Shown here: positions 31,541-41,050 of the stretch, piece by piece
How the letters are laid out: each line of letters starts with the position of its first letter
Numbering within the stretch: position 1 is the first letter of the stretch
Assembly (NCBI GenBank): GCA_964514395.1
Contig: CAZEQK010000027.1
Location: 1-41,770 of the forward strand
From: CAZEQK01 sp964514395
Lineage (GTDB): Bacteria; Bacillota; Bacilli; Tepidibacillales; Tepidibacillaceae
Length of the DNA: 41,770 nucleotides
Direction of reading: 5' to 3'
Translations under genes and position numbers: made by a program
The notes under the pieces: generated by a model
The model's input: only the letters and a program-made list of their open reading frames with translations
Told to the model about the DNA's origin: nothing
The model's database searches: none

Positions 31541-32686
31541 ATGCAAAAAGTTGATTTAATTGCTACCTCAACCTTTGGGTTGGAATCAGTGGTAAAGGAA
31601 GAAGTGAAAAAGCTAGGGTTCACGGATTTAAAGGTTGAAAATGGTAAAGTAGAATTTAGTGGAGATGTCACAGCCATAGCAAGGGCTAATATGTGGTTGC
31701 GATCCGCTGATCGAATCAGATTAAAGATAGCAGAATTTAGAGCCACTACCTTTGAGGAACTATTTGAAAAGACAAAAGTGCTACCTTGGTCAGAATGGAT
31801 ACCAAAGGATGCAAAATTCCCGGTGGAAGGAAAATCTATCAAATCGACATTATTTAGTGTATCCGACTGTCAAGCAATCGTGAAGAAGGCAATTGTTGAG
31901 AGTCTGAAGGAGAAACACCATATCGATTGGTTTGAAGAAACAGGAGCCATGTATAAAATTGAGGTTGCTTTATTGAAGGATATTGCAACAATAACGATAG
32001 ATACTAGTGGGACTGGTTTACATAAACGGGGCTATCGTGATTGGATTGGAACTGCTCCTTTAAAGGAGACGATGGCTGCAGCGTTAATTACACTTGCAAA
32101 ATGGAATCCAGATCGGCCTTTAATAGATCCGTTTACTGGCTCTGGTACCATTCCAATCGAAGCAGCTTTAATCGGACAAAACATTGCACCCGGCATAAAC
32201 CGCGACTTCGTTTCAGAAGAGTGGCCGCTTATACCAGCCAAGGTGTGGGATGATGTAAGAGTAGAAGCAAGGGATCTAGCACAATATGATAGAAAACTGA
32301 ATATTATCGGTACCGATATCGATGATCAAGTATTAAAGGTTGCAAGGCGTAATGCGGAGGAAGCGGGAGTAAGTGAACAAATCCATTTCCAACAGTTAGA
32401 TGTAAGTGAATTAAGTTCAAAGAAAAAATATGGTGCAATCATCTGCAATCCACCTTATGGTGAACGAATTAGTGAACGTGATGAGGTAGATGAAATATAT
32501 AAGGAGATGGGTAAGGTATTTCAACAATTAGACACTTGGTCTTATTATGTATTAACCTCCCATGAAGGCTTTGAAAATTTATTTGGTAAATTAGCAACGA
32601 AAAAACGTAAATTATATAATGGTAATATTAAGGTGGATTATTATCAGTATTTTGGTCCACTATCACCAAGACAAAATAAAGCATAA
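31541..32686 (+). CDS. rlmL: 23S rRNA guanine methyltransferase, RlmL/YpsC type
   Basis: The 381-residue protein has an N-terminal THUMP domain (about 5-155), followed by a Rossmann methyltransferase. The latter includes the HKRGYRDW linker, DPFTGSGTIPIEAALIGQNIAPG, GTDIDDQVLKVARRNAEEAG and the catalytic NPPYGERI. This corresponds to the N-terminal m2G2445 half of E. coli RlmL and to B. subtilis YpsC in length. It lacks the C-terminal RlmK half. The ATG is 16 nt from the nearest AGGAG, which is unusually far. Stops upstream in frame rule out an N-terminal extension. Confidence 0.92.
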   Translation: MQKVDLIATSTFGLESVVKEEVKKLGFTDLKVENGKVEFSGDVTAIARANMWLRSADRIRLKIAEFRATTFEELFEKTKVLPWSEWIPKDAKFPVEGKSIKSTLFSVSDCQAIVKKAIVESLKEKHHIDWFEETGAMYKIEVALLKDIATITIDTSGTGLHKRGYRDWIGTAPLKETMAAALITLAKWNPDRPLIDPFTGSGTIPIEAALIGQNIAPGINRDFVSEEWPLIPAKVWDDVRVEARDLAQYDRKLNIIGTDIDDQVLKVARRNAEEAGVSEQIHFQQLDVSELSSKKKYGAIICNPPYGERISERDEVDEIYKEMGKVFQQLDTWSYYVLTSHEGFENLFGKLATKKRKLYNGNIKVDYYQYFGPLSPRQNKA

Positions 32687-32709
32687 TTATCATATCCTCA
32701 CTCATATAA

Positions 32710-32744
32710 TCTATAGTAAAGCTTGGATGAGCTTTTACTATAGA
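32710..32744 (+). terminator. Hairpin downstream of rlmL
   Basis: TCTATAGTAAA-GCT pairs with AGC-TTTACTATAGA around a short loop, with one extra T in the right arm. No long T-run follows, so termination here is uncertain; a stronger terminator lies just beyond. Confidence 0.55.
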
Positions 32745-32759
32745 CTTTATCTACATCCT

Positions 32760-32787
32760 AAGCTTGGCATACAGCCAAGCTTTTTTA
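32760..32787 (+). terminator. Terminator of rlmL
   Basis: AAGCTTGGC-ATACA-GCCAAGCTT (9 bp) with a following T-run. Confidence 0.95.
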
Positions 32788-32875
32788 TTTAAAAAAACAT
32801 AGAAAAATAAGGAATATTATTTCTGTTTATGCTTATTTTATATCTATGTGCATTTTTTTTAAGGAGATGAGGGTT

Positions 32876-34768
32876 ATGGAATCATTCCTACCATCAAAAG
32901 AGGATATTTATTTATTTCATCAGGGGACATTATATTATAGCTATAAGCTACTAGGTGCGCATATGATGACCAAAAATGGTGTTTTAGGAGTTCGATTTAT
33001 TGTTTGGGCACCAAATGCAAAAGAGGTTCGTGTTGTTGGGGATTTTAATCATTGGAATGGACAAGATCATGTTATGGAAAAGATAGCTGATTCGGGTCTT
33101 TGGTTTCTTTTCATTGCAAATCTAAAGGAGGGCTTTCTCTATAAATATCATATCTTCACTCCCTTTGGAACCAATCATTATAAGGCAGATCCGTTTGGTT
33201 TTTATGCCGAATTAAAGCCCAAAACGGCTTCGATTGTCTATTCCTTGGATGGCTATGAATGGAAGGATCAGGGCTGGATAAAGAGAAAGGAGACCTATTA
33301 TAAGAAGCCGATGAATATCTATGAGGTTCATCTAGGAACTTGGAAAAGAAAGGATAATGGGGCGTACTATACCTATAGAGAGCTGGCAGATGAGCTTGTC
33401 GAATATGTATGGGAGATGGGGTACACCCATATCGAAATCCTTCCTTTATTTGAGCATCCCTATGATCGTTCTTGGGGCTATCAAATCACTGGCTATTATG
33501 CGATGACAAGTAGGTTTGGTACTCCAAAGGATTTCATGTATTTTGTAGATCAATGCCATCAAAAGGGGATTGGCGTTATTTTAGATTGGGTGCCTGGTCA
33601 TTTTGTAAAGGATGAGCACGGATTAAGTAGATTTGATGGAACAGCTCAATATGAATACAAGGAGCCATGGAGAGCAGAAAATACGGATTGGGGTACCTTT
33701 GGCTTTGATGTTGGAAAAACGGAGGTACAAAGCTTTTTAATCTCAAATGCAATTTTTTTAATGGATGTTTTTCATATCGATGGCCTTCGAGTCGATGCTG
33801 TAGCTAGTATGCTCTATCTTGATTTTGGTAAAAAAGCTGGGGAATGGATTCCTAATGAGTACGGAGGTCGTGAAAATATGGAAGCTATCTCCTTCTTTCG
33901 TAGGTTAAACGAGGCTGTTTTTAGTTATTTTCCCCATGCTTTGATGATAGCGGAGGAATCCACAGCATGGCCATTAGTAAGCGCTCCAACTTTTCTTGGA
34001 GGATTGGGCTTTAATTTTAAATGGAATATGGGTTGGATGAATGACATGCTAAAGTATGTAGAGATGGACCCGATCTATCGGAAATATCATCACAATCTCC
34101 TCACCTTCTCTTTTTTCTACGCTTTTTCAGAGAATTATGTCTTAGCCCTATCCCATGATGAGGTCGTTTATGGGAAGAGATCAATGGTTAATAAAATGTA
34201 TGGTGATTATTGGCAAAAATTTGCGACACTTCGCATGTTTTATGCGTATACGATGGCTCATCCAGGAAAAAAACTGTTGTTTATGGGGAGTGAATTTGCT
34301 CAATTTGATGAATGGAAGGATTTACAAGGATTAGATTGGAACCTATTAGAATATGATGCACATAGGGGTGTTCAGAAATTTGTCAAAGAGCTGAATCATT
34401 TATATAAAAAGGAGCCTGTTTTTTGGGAATTAGACCATCATAAAGATGGCTTTGAATGGATAGATCCTAATGATACCAGTCAGAGTATCGTTACCTTTAT
34501 GCGAAAGGATAACAAAGGAGAATTCATCATTATCATCAGCAATTTTACCCCTGTATATTATGATCAATATCGCATTGGTGTCCCGCAATTAGGTGCTTAT
34601 GAGGAATTTATAAATAGTGATCTATTGCAATATGGTGGATCAGACAAAAAAAATAATCATTTAATGAGAGCAGAGCACATAAAATGGCATAATCAGCCCT
34701 TCAGCTTAAATATAAAGATCCCACCCTTAGCCACTATCATGCTTAAATGGACGGGAATTACACATTAA
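32876..34768 (+). CDS. glgB: 1,4-alpha-glucan branching enzyme GlgB
   Basis: GlgB cuts alpha-1,4 chains and re-attaches them by alpha-1,6 bonds. The 630-residue product begins with a CBM48-like domain (VWAPNAKEVRVVGDFNHWNG). The GH13_9 barrel follows, with nucleophile Asp307 (DGLRVDAVASMLY), acid/base Glu360 (IAEESTAWP) and transition-state Asp in LSHDEVVYGKRSM. The Asp307-Glu360 spacing of 53 equals that of E. coli Asp405/Glu458. AAGGAG at 32861-32866 fits the ATG at 32876; an upstream in-frame ATG is not supported. First gene of glgB-glgA-glgP-amylase. Confidence 0.96.
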   Translation: MESFLPSKEDIYLFHQGTLYYSYKLLGAHMMTKNGVLGVRFIVWAPNAKEVRVVGDFNHWNGQDHVMEKIADSGLWFLFIANLKEGFLYKYHIFTPFGTNHYKADPFGFYAELKPKTASIVYSLDGYEWKDQGWIKRKETYYKKPMNIYEVHLGTWKRKDNGAYYTYRELADELVEYVWEMGYTHIEILPLFEHPYDRSWGYQITGYYAMTSRFGTPKDFMYFVDQCHQKGIGVILDWVPGHFVKDEHGLSRFDGTAQYEYKEPWRAENTDWGTFGFDVGKTEVQSFLISNAIFLMDVFHIDGLRVDAVASMLYLDFGKKAGEWIPNEYGGRENMEAISFFRRLNEAVFSYFPHALMIAEESTAWPLVSAPTFLGGLGFNFKWNMGWMNDMLKYVEMDPIYRKYHHNLLTFSFFYAFSENYVLALSHDEVVYGKRSMVNKMYGDYWQKFATLRMFYAYTMAHPGKKLLFMGSEFAQFDEWKDLQGLDWNLLEYDAHRGVQKFVKELNHLYKKEPVFWELDHHKDGFEWIDPNDTSQSIVTFMRKDNKGEFIIIISNFTPVYYDQYRIGVPQLGAYEEFINSDLLQYGGSDKKNNHLMRAEHIKWHNQPFSLNIKIPPLATIMLKWTGITH

Positions 34769-34854
34769 TTAACGAAAAACTTGATGTATAAATGTAGGTG
34801 TGCTGTTTATATTAAACAATATATTTTAGACGGTTGGAAAGGGGATGAAACATC

Positions 34855-36330
34855 TTGCAAGTTTTATTTGTTGCTTCAGAAGGAGTACCTTTTGTAAAAA
34901 CAGGGGGATTAGCTGATGTGATTGGATCCTTACCAAAGGCACTTCAGGAGGAAGAAGTTGAGGTAAGGGTTATTTTACCTAAATATAAAGCGATTCCTGC
35001 TTATTTTAAAAAGAAAATGTATCTAAGCAAAAGATTAAACATAAAACTAGGCTGGCGAAATCTCTATTGTGGAATTGAGGAGTTAGAGTATAACGATATT
35101 CATTATTATTTTATCGATAATGAGTTTTATTTTAAAAGGGATGAGGTTTATGGATATGGAGATTCCTTTGATGAAGGGGAGCGCTTTGCTTATTTTAATA
35201 AAGCAGTTTTAGAGGTGCTGCCCTTTTTAGACTTTAAACCAGATATCTTACATTTAAATGATTGGCAGACGGGATTAATCAGCCTCTATTTGGAAAGTGA
35301 ATATCGTGCAAAGGAATTTTATCAGGATATAAAAACAATCTTTACCATTCATAATTTAAAATATCAGGGAAATTTTCCAAGGGATGTTATTGGTAATGTG
35401 ATTGATATTGATGAGAAGTATTTCACCGCAGATGGGGTTGAGTATTACGGACGTGTAAACTTTATGAAGGCAGGACTTATCTATTCAGATTATATTACAA
35501 CCGTCAGTGACACCTATGCAAAGGAGATTCAATATCCATTTTTCGGCTATGGTATGGAGGGTATATTAAGAAAAAGGCGGGATAATCTTTTTGGTATTCG
35601 AAATGGAATCGATACAGCATCCTATAACCCCAAAACTGATCCACATGTATTTGTACCGTTTGATGATAGAGAAACTAAACTCCAAAACAAGCTTCTGCTT
35701 CAGGATATGCTTCATTTACAGCCAGATAAGAATATTCCGATGATGGCAATGATTTCAAGATTAGTTCCCCAAAAAGGATTGGATCTTGTCATTGGAGTGT
35801 TAGAAGAAATTTTAGCAGAAAATCTCCAGCTTGTCATTTTAGGTACGGGTGAAAAAAAATATGAGCATATTTTAGGAGAGACAGCTTATCATCATAGCGA
35901 CAAAATGTATGTTCATAATACCTTTGATGAGACTTTATCTCGTAAGATTTTTGCTGGTTCTGATTCCTTTTTGATGCCATCCTTATTTGAACCCTGTGGA
36001 ATTAGTCAATTAATTGCTCTACGTTACTTATCTGTGCCAATTGTTAGAGAAACGGGCGGATTAAAGGATAGTGTCCATCCATTCAATGAATATACAAATA
36101 AAGGAAATGGCTTTAGCTTTGCTAATTACAATGCCCACGATATGTTATTTACCATTAGAAGAGCGATTCAGTTCTATCAAGATCAGGATGTGTGGCATAG
36201 GATAATAACTAATATAAAAGAAGAGGACTATGGCTGGACGAAATCTGCAAGGGAGTACAAGGAATTATATGCAAAATTGCTATCATCAGAAAGGGAGAAA
36301 ATATATGTTTTTGGACAAAGCTTCTTTTAA
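34855..36330 (+). CDS. glgA: Glycogen synthase GlgA
   Basis: GlgA (GT5) adds glucose from ADP-glucose to the growing chain. The 491-residue product has Lys15 in the ADP-glucose motif KTGGLADV, in the same position as E. coli Lys15. Other blocks are DILHLNDWQTGL, TIHNLKYQGNFP and the C-terminal MPSLFEPCGISQLIALRYLSVPIVRETGGLKD. It starts with TTG (GGGGATG upstream). Its last 26 nt overlap the start of glgP in another frame, giving an extended, hydrophobic C-terminus (KIYVFGQSFF). The overlap suggests translational coupling. Confidence 0.95.
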   Translation: MQVLFVASEGVPFVKTGGLADVIGSLPKALQEEEVEVRVILPKYKAIPAYFKKKMYLSKRLNIKLGWRNLYCGIEELEYNDIHYYFIDNEFYFKRDEVYGYGDSFDEGERFAYFNKAVLEVLPFLDFKPDILHLNDWQTGLISLYLESEYRAKEFYQDIKTIFTIHNLKYQGNFPRDVIGNVIDIDEKYFTADGVEYYGRVNFMKAGLIYSDYITTVSDTYAKEIQYPFFGYGMEGILRKRRDNLFGIRNGIDTASYNPKTDPHVFVPFDDRETKLQNKLLLQDMLHLQPDKNIPMMAMISRLVPQKGLDLVIGVLEEILAENLQLVILGTGEKKYEHILGETAYHHSDKMYVHNTFDETLSRKIFAGSDSFLMPSLFEPCGISQLIALRYLSVPIVRETGGLKDSVHPFNEYTNKGNGFSFANYNAHDMLFTIRRAIQFYQDQDVWHRIITNIKEEDYGWTKSAREYKELYAKLLSSEREKIYVFGQSFF

Positions 36331-38734
36331 GGAGAGCTTCCTTGAGAAAATTCAATATATGCATGGGAAAAGCTTGGAGCATACGACAAATCTTGATCGC
36401 TTTAAAGCATTGGGAATGATGATTAGAGAGTATGTTGCAAAAAACTGGATTGAAACAAATCAAACCTATTGTAATAAGCCTGGACATAAACAGGTATATT
36501 ATCTATCTATGGAGTTTTTACTTGGCCGATTGCTTAAAAGCTATTTAATAAATTTAGGTATTCGAGAGATGGTAGAGGATGGTTTAAGGGAATTGGATGT
36601 CAATTTAGAAGAAATCGAGGAACAGGAGCATGATCCCGGCTTAGGGAGTGGTGGGCTTGGAAGGTTAGCAGCAGGTTTTTTGGATTCCTTAGCTTCGCTT
36701 CATTTAGCTGGGCAGGGCTGTGGCATTCGTTATAAATATGGTCAATTTGAACAAAAGATAGTGGATGGCTATCAGATTGAACTTCATGATTATTGGCTAC
36801 GGGAAGGATTTGTTTGGGAAATAAGAAAGTTTGACAAAGCAAAGGAAGTAAGGTTTTGGGGTGATATTAAGGTTGAAAAGGAAGCAGATAGGGAGGTATT
36901 CATTCACGAAAATTATGAGGCTGTTTTAGCCGTTCCCTATGATGTGCCTATTGTTGGCTATGATAATCAAACAGTGAATACCTTAAGACTATGGAGTGCT
37001 GAATCCGCGATAAAAAATATTGATACTCATTTGGTGAACCATTTGGATAGCCATAAAATTATTGAATACAAGCGACATACTGAGGCAATATCAGAGTTTC
37101 TCTATCCAGATGATAGCTATCAGGAAGGGAAAATACTAAGGCTAAAGCAGCAATATTTTTTGGTATCTTCTAGTCTTCAAAGTATTCTCAATCGCTTTAA
37201 ACGAATCAATAAGGATATTCACGAATTACCGGATCGTATCACAATTCATGTGAATGATACTCACCCTGTATTAGCAATACCAGAGCTAATGCGTCTCCTT
37301 ATTGATGAAGAAGGCTTGGGATGGGATGAAGCATGGCATATTACAACGAATACAATCTCCTATACTAACCATACGACACTCTCAGAAGCGATGGAAAGTT
37401 GGCCGATTGAGATGATGAAGCTGTTATTACCACGTATTTATATGATTATTCACGAAATAAATGAACGCTTTTGTCTGCAGCTATGGAACAAATATCCCGG
37501 TGAATGGGATCGAATCAGTGAAATGGCAATTGTAGCAAATGGTTATGTGCGAATGGCACACTTGGCGATTGTAGGGAGCTACTCAGTGAATGGTGTATCA
37601 AAGGACCACACGGAAATATTAAAAAAACAGGTTCTTTTCAAATTTTATCAAGTATACCCTTATAAATTTAATAATAAGACTAATGGGATTACGCATAGAA
37701 GGTGGCTATTAGCAGCGAATCCAAGGCTCGCTGATGCAATTACAGATAAAATTGGTAGTAGCTGGATAAAGCATCCTTCTGATTTGCTTCATTTATTACA
37801 TCATGCAAATAACAGAGCTTTTCAAGAGCAGCTATTTGCTATCAAGCATCATAATAAGGAGAGATTGGCAAAACTAATCAAGGAGAGGAATGGAATTATT
37901 GTCGACCCAGCCTCTATTTTCGATGTTCAGGTGAAAAGGATACATGCCTACAAACGACAATTATTGAATGTCTTTCATATTATGGATGTATATAATCGAC
38001 TGAAGGCGGAACCTGATTTACCTATCGTTCCTAGAACCTTTATATTTGCGGGCAAAGCTGCATCTGGATATCATTTTGCAAAAAATGTGATTAAGCTTAT
38101 CAATACAGTCGGTAATGTGGTGAATTACGATAAAAGCATTAAGGATAAGCTAAAGGTCGTTTTTATCGAAAATTATAGTGTATCTTTAGCTGAAGAAATC
38201 GTACCGGCAGCAGATTTGAGCGAGCAAATCTCTACCTCTAGTAAGGAGGCTTCGGGAACAGGAAATATGAAGCTAATGATGAACGGTGCCCTTACCATTG
38301 GAACATTAGATGGTGCGAATCTTGAGATGATGGAGGAGGTAGGGGATGAAAATATTTTCATCTTTGGACTAAAATCTCAAGAGGTACTGAATTATTATAA
38401 ATACGGGGGTTATCATGCTCGAGATATTTATCATCACGATGAACGAGTCAAGCAGGTGATGGAGCAATTAATCAATGGATTTTTTTCTAAGAATGATATT
38501 GATTTAAAGTCGATTTATTATCATTTATTAGAGCATGACTATTATTTTGTATTAAAGGATTTTGGCGCATATTTAAAGGCTCATGAGGCAATTGAGCACA
38601 CTTATCGTGACCGGGAAAGCTGGATGAAAAAAAGTATAATTAATATCGCTCACTCCGGAAAATTTTCCAGTGACCGCTCAATTTCGGAATATGCAACGGG
38701 AATATGGGAATTAGGACCAACGATAATAACTTAG
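36305..38734 (+). CDS. glgP: Glycogen phosphorylase GlgP
   Basis: GlgP releases glucose 1-phosphate from glycogen chain ends. From the ATG at 36305 (GGGAG 7 nt upstream) the protein has 809 residues, normal for the family. Family features are YYLSMEFLLGR, GGLGRLAAGFLDSLASL, and the PLP-binding Lys656 in EASGTGNMKLMMNGALTIGT. An upstream in-frame ATG at 36230 lies in glgA and has no ribosome site. The end of glgA overlaps its start by 26 nt. A GH13 amylase gene starts 16 nt after the stop. Confidence 0.96.
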   Translation: MFLDKASFKESFLEKIQYMHGKSLEHTTNLDRFKALGMMIREYVAKNWIETNQTYCNKPGHKQVYYLSMEFLLGRLLKSYLINLGIREMVEDGLRELDVNLEEIEEQEHDPGLGSGGLGRLAAGFLDSLASLHLAGQGCGIRYKYGQFEQKIVDGYQIELHDYWLREGFVWEIRKFDKAKEVRFWGDIKVEKEADREVFIHENYEAVLAVPYDVPIVGYDNQTVNTLRLWSAESAIKNIDTHLVNHLDSHKIIEYKRHTEAISEFLYPDDSYQEGKILRLKQQYFLVSSSLQSILNRFKRINKDIHELPDRITIHVNDTHPVLAIPELMRLLIDEEGLGWDEAWHITTNTISYTNHTTLSEAMESWPIEMMKLLLPRIYMIIHEINERFCLQLWNKYPGEWDRISEMAIVANGYVRMAHLAIVGSYSVNGVSKDHTEILKKQVLFKFYQVYPYKFNNKTNGITHRRWLLAANPRLADAITDKIGSSWIKHPSDLLHLLHHANNRAFQEQLFAIKHHNKERLAKLIKERNGIIVDPASIFDVQVKRIHAYKRQLLNVFHIMDVYNRLKAEPDLPIVPRTFIFAGKAASGYHFAKNVIKLINTVGNVVNYDKSIKDKLKVVFIENYSVSLAEEIVPAADLSEQISTSSKEASGTGNMKLMMNGALTIGTLDGANLEMMEEVGDENIFIFGLKSQEVLNYYKYGGYHARDIYHHDERVKQVMEQLINGFFSKNDIDLKSIYYHLLEHDYYFVLKDFGAYLKAHEAIEHTYRDRESWMKKSIINIAHSGKFSSDRSISEYATGIWELGPTIIT

Positions 38735-38750
38735 GAGTGAATCCCTTGCC

Positions 38751-40676
38751 ATGGCAGATTGGATATTTCACAATTCACATGATCTAGCGTATCGTAGCCC
38801 ATTTGGAGCTTCTACATGTAATAAAGAAATAACATTAACAATTAGGGTGAAGAGGATTGAACAGGTCTTTTCCATCTGTTTATTAATACGTGAGGATGAT
38901 CAAGAAGAATATAATAAAATAGAGATGGAGTATATAAGAGCGGATGGAGAATTTTGTTTTTATCAAGCTAGGATTACTACTCCCAACGAACCTAAGCTAC
39001 TCTGGTATTATTTTATCGTAAATAGTAATGGGGAGCTTTTTTATTATGGGAATAATGATAAACATTTTGGAGGAATCGGTGAGATCACATCAAAAATTCC
39101 TCCTGCCTATCAAATAACCGTCTATCGGCATCTATATACTGCGCCAGAATGGTTCAAACAAGGGATCATCTATCAAATATTTGTCGATCGTTTTTTTCGT
39201 GGTGATGCAGGTATGAACCGGATACCACCTAAACAAAACAGTCTGATCCATGCTAATTGGAATGATGATCCTATCTACATTAGGGATCATGAGGGAAGGA
39301 TAACCTTTTGGGATTTTTTTGGTGGGAATCTAACGGGTGTTCATCAGAAATTAGCATATTTACGGGAGTTAGGTATAAGTGCCATCTACTTTAATCCAAT
39401 CTTTGAAGCACCAAGTAATCATAAGTATGACACTGGGGATTACCACAACATAGATCCGATGTTTGGGAATAACGAGCAATTTGAACAGCTATGTAAGGAG
39501 GCTAATGAATTAGGTATTGCAATTATTCTTGATGGTGTTTTTAGTCATACGGGTAGCGATAGTATCTACTTCAATAAAGAGGGAAAGTATGATACGTTGG
39601 GGGCTTATCAATCTAAGGATTCCCCCTATTATCCCTGGTATCGATTCAGCTCATTCCCAGATCACTATGAAAGCTGGTGGGGGATTGAGGTACTACCTAA
39701 TGTAAATGAGCTAGAGACATCCTATATGGATTTTATTATACATGGTGAAAATAGTGTGTTGAATTACTGGCAATCTATAGGGGTAAAGGGTTGGCGGTTA
39801 GATGTTGCCGATGAGTTACCAGATCCCTTTATTACGGCCTTCAAGAAGAGGATGAAGCTTCAGGATAAAGAGTCTGTCTTAATCGGTGAAGTGTGGGAGG
39901 ATGCATCGAATAAGGTGAGCTATGATAAACGTAGAAAATATTTAATAGATGACGAATTGGATGGGGTTACGAACTATCCCCTCAGGGAAATTATGATCGA
40001 TTATATATTAGGGTTCAAATCAACGAAGGCTGTTCATGAAAGGCTAATGAGCTTATATGAAAATTATCCAAGTACACATTTTTATAGCCTAGCAAATTTA
40101 ATTGGCAGTCATGATACTCCTCGTATTCTATCCGTATTATCTCAAAATCTATCCTCAGAAGCTCTTTCTGATAAACTGAAAAAACAGCTTGCCATAAAGC
40201 GGTTAAAGCTTGTGGTATTATGGCAAATGACCTTTCCTGGTGTACCTATGATTTACTATGGAGATGAGGCAGGGCTTGAGGGAGCAGAAGAACCCTTGAA
40301 TCGTAGAACCTACCCTTGGGGAAGGGAGAACAAAGAAATATTAAAATGGTATAAGGCTGTCATTGAGCTACGTAAAAAAAATCCCATCTTTATTACAGGA
40401 AAGTGGATCTCCTTTTATGGTGAGGATGATGTTTATGGCTATTTTCGTGTGATGGGGGATGGAGTAGCAGACTTAAAGGGTCATGATAAGAAAATTGCTG
40501 CTGTTCTGTTGAACAGAAGCACGAAGCATAAAAGGGCTGTACAGCTTGATATTGGCAACTGGTGTAACAGTGGTCAAATGGTAGAGATGATAAGTAATGA
40601 TAAGCTTTCCTTTGATGGTGGAATATTAAAGGTTGAGCTACCTCCGTTAGAAGGAAGGGTTTATATTGGAACGTAG
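38751..40676 (+). CDS. GH13 alpha-glucan hydrolase, neopullulanase/maltogenic-type
   Basis: The 641-residue enzyme has an N-terminal beta-sandwich (about 1-125, CBM34-like position), then a GH13 barrel beginning GIIYQIFVDRFFRGD. Catalytic residues are Asp351 (GWRLDVADE), Glu380 (LIGEVWEDA) and Asp455 (IGSHDTPRIL). DGVFSHTG and IYFNPIFEAPSNHKYDT are conserved sugar-binding regions. The layout resembles neopullulanase, cyclomaltodextrinase or maltogenic amylase. No signal peptide is seen, so it should act in the cytoplasm on glycogen-derived or imported dextrins. TAGGAGTGA precedes the ATG. It is the last gene of the second glycogen unit, followed by a terminator. Confidence 0.9.
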   Translation: MADWIFHNSHDLAYRSPFGASTCNKEITLTIRVKRIEQVFSICLLIREDDQEEYNKIEMEYIRADGEFCFYQARITTPNEPKLLWYYFIVNSNGELFYYGNNDKHFGGIGEITSKIPPAYQITVYRHLYTAPEWFKQGIIYQIFVDRFFRGDAGMNRIPPKQNSLIHANWNDDPIYIRDHEGRITFWDFFGGNLTGVHQKLAYLRELGISAIYFNPIFEAPSNHKYDTGDYHNIDPMFGNNEQFEQLCKEANELGIAIILDGVFSHTGSDSIYFNKEGKYDTLGAYQSKDSPYYPWYRFSSFPDHYESWWGIEVLPNVNELETSYMDFIIHGENSVLNYWQSIGVKGWRLDVADELPDPFITAFKKRMKLQDKESVLIGEVWEDASNKVSYDKRRKYLIDDELDGVTNYPLREIMIDYILGFKSTKAVHERLMSLYENYPSTHFYSLANLIGSHDTPRILSVLSQNLSSEALSDKLKKQLAIKRLKLVVLWQMTFPGVPMIYYGDEAGLEGAEEPLNRRTYPWGRENKEILKWYKAVIELRKKNPIFITGKWISFYGEDDVYGYFRVMGDGVADLKGHDKKIAAVLLNRSTKHKRAVQLDIGNWCNSGQMVEMISNDKLSFDGGILKVELPPLEGRVYIGT

Positions 40677-40719
40677 TGAATAGTGAATCGTAGTAATAAA
40701 GGATGTTATGTAGAAAGGG

Positions 40720-40752
40720 CCATACTCAGAGATAGGGTATGGTTTTATTGTT
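40720..40752 (+). terminator. Terminator of the second glycogen unit
   Basis: CCATAC and GTATGG form a 6-bp stem with an 11-nt loop, followed by TTTTATTGTTTTT. Confidence 0.7.
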
Positions 40753-40771
40753 TTTATGATGCAATATATAT

Positions 40772-40800
40772 TTGACATTTAGCAATATATAAATTACAAT
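40772..40800 (+). promoter_or_regulatory. Sigma-A promoter of the XRE/membrane-protein pair
   Basis: TTGACA (40772-40777), 17-bp spacer, TACAAT (40795-40800): close to the full consensus. Confidence 0.85.
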
Positions 40801-40823
40801 ATGTAATATATATATTACATATT
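40798..40823 (+). promoter_or_regulatory. 26-bp perfect palindrome, probable operator
   Basis: The 26 bases 40798-40823 are a perfect palindrome built from ATGTAATATA and its mirror, with AAT/ATT ends. It begins inside the -10 box and covers the expected transcription start. The next gene encodes an XRE repressor-like protein, so autorepression is likely. AT-rich sequence makes long palindromes less rare, but 26 bp perfect at this place is notable. Confidence 0.7.
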
Positions 40824-40834
40824 TGGAGGTGAAA

Positions 40835-41050
40835 ATGCTGCAATTGAAAAATAAAGTAAAAATTGCTCGTGTTGAAAAAAACCTCACCCAAGCAGAATTG
40901 GCAAAATCAGTTAGGGTAACTAGACAAACGATTGGGTTAATTGAGGCTGGGAAATACAATCCTACTCTAAAGCTATGTATCGATATTGCCATTGCATTGA
41001 ATAAAACATTAGACCAGCTTTTCTGGGAAAAGGAGGAGAATGATGTTTAA
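40835..41050 (+). CDS. XRE-family helix-turn-helix regulator
   Basis: This 71-residue protein is almost entirely one XRE/Cro-type DNA-binding domain: KIARVEKNLTQAELAKSVRVTRQTIGLIEAGKYNPTLKLCIDIAIALN. Such short regulators often pair with a small membrane protein, as here. GGAGGTG precedes the ATG; an upstream TTG in frame would destroy the ribosome site. The stop overlaps the downstream start by 8 nt. It likely binds the palindrome over its own promoter. The effector is unknown. Confidence 0.92.
   Translation: MLQLKNKVKIARVEKNLTQAELAKSVRVTRQTIGLIEAGKYNPTLKLCIDIAIALNKTLDQLFWEKEENDV

Noticed and set aside
36230..36304. Longer glgP start inside glgA
   Set aside because: No ribosome site precedes it, while GGGAG is placed properly for the ATG at 36305, where phosphorylase similarity begins.
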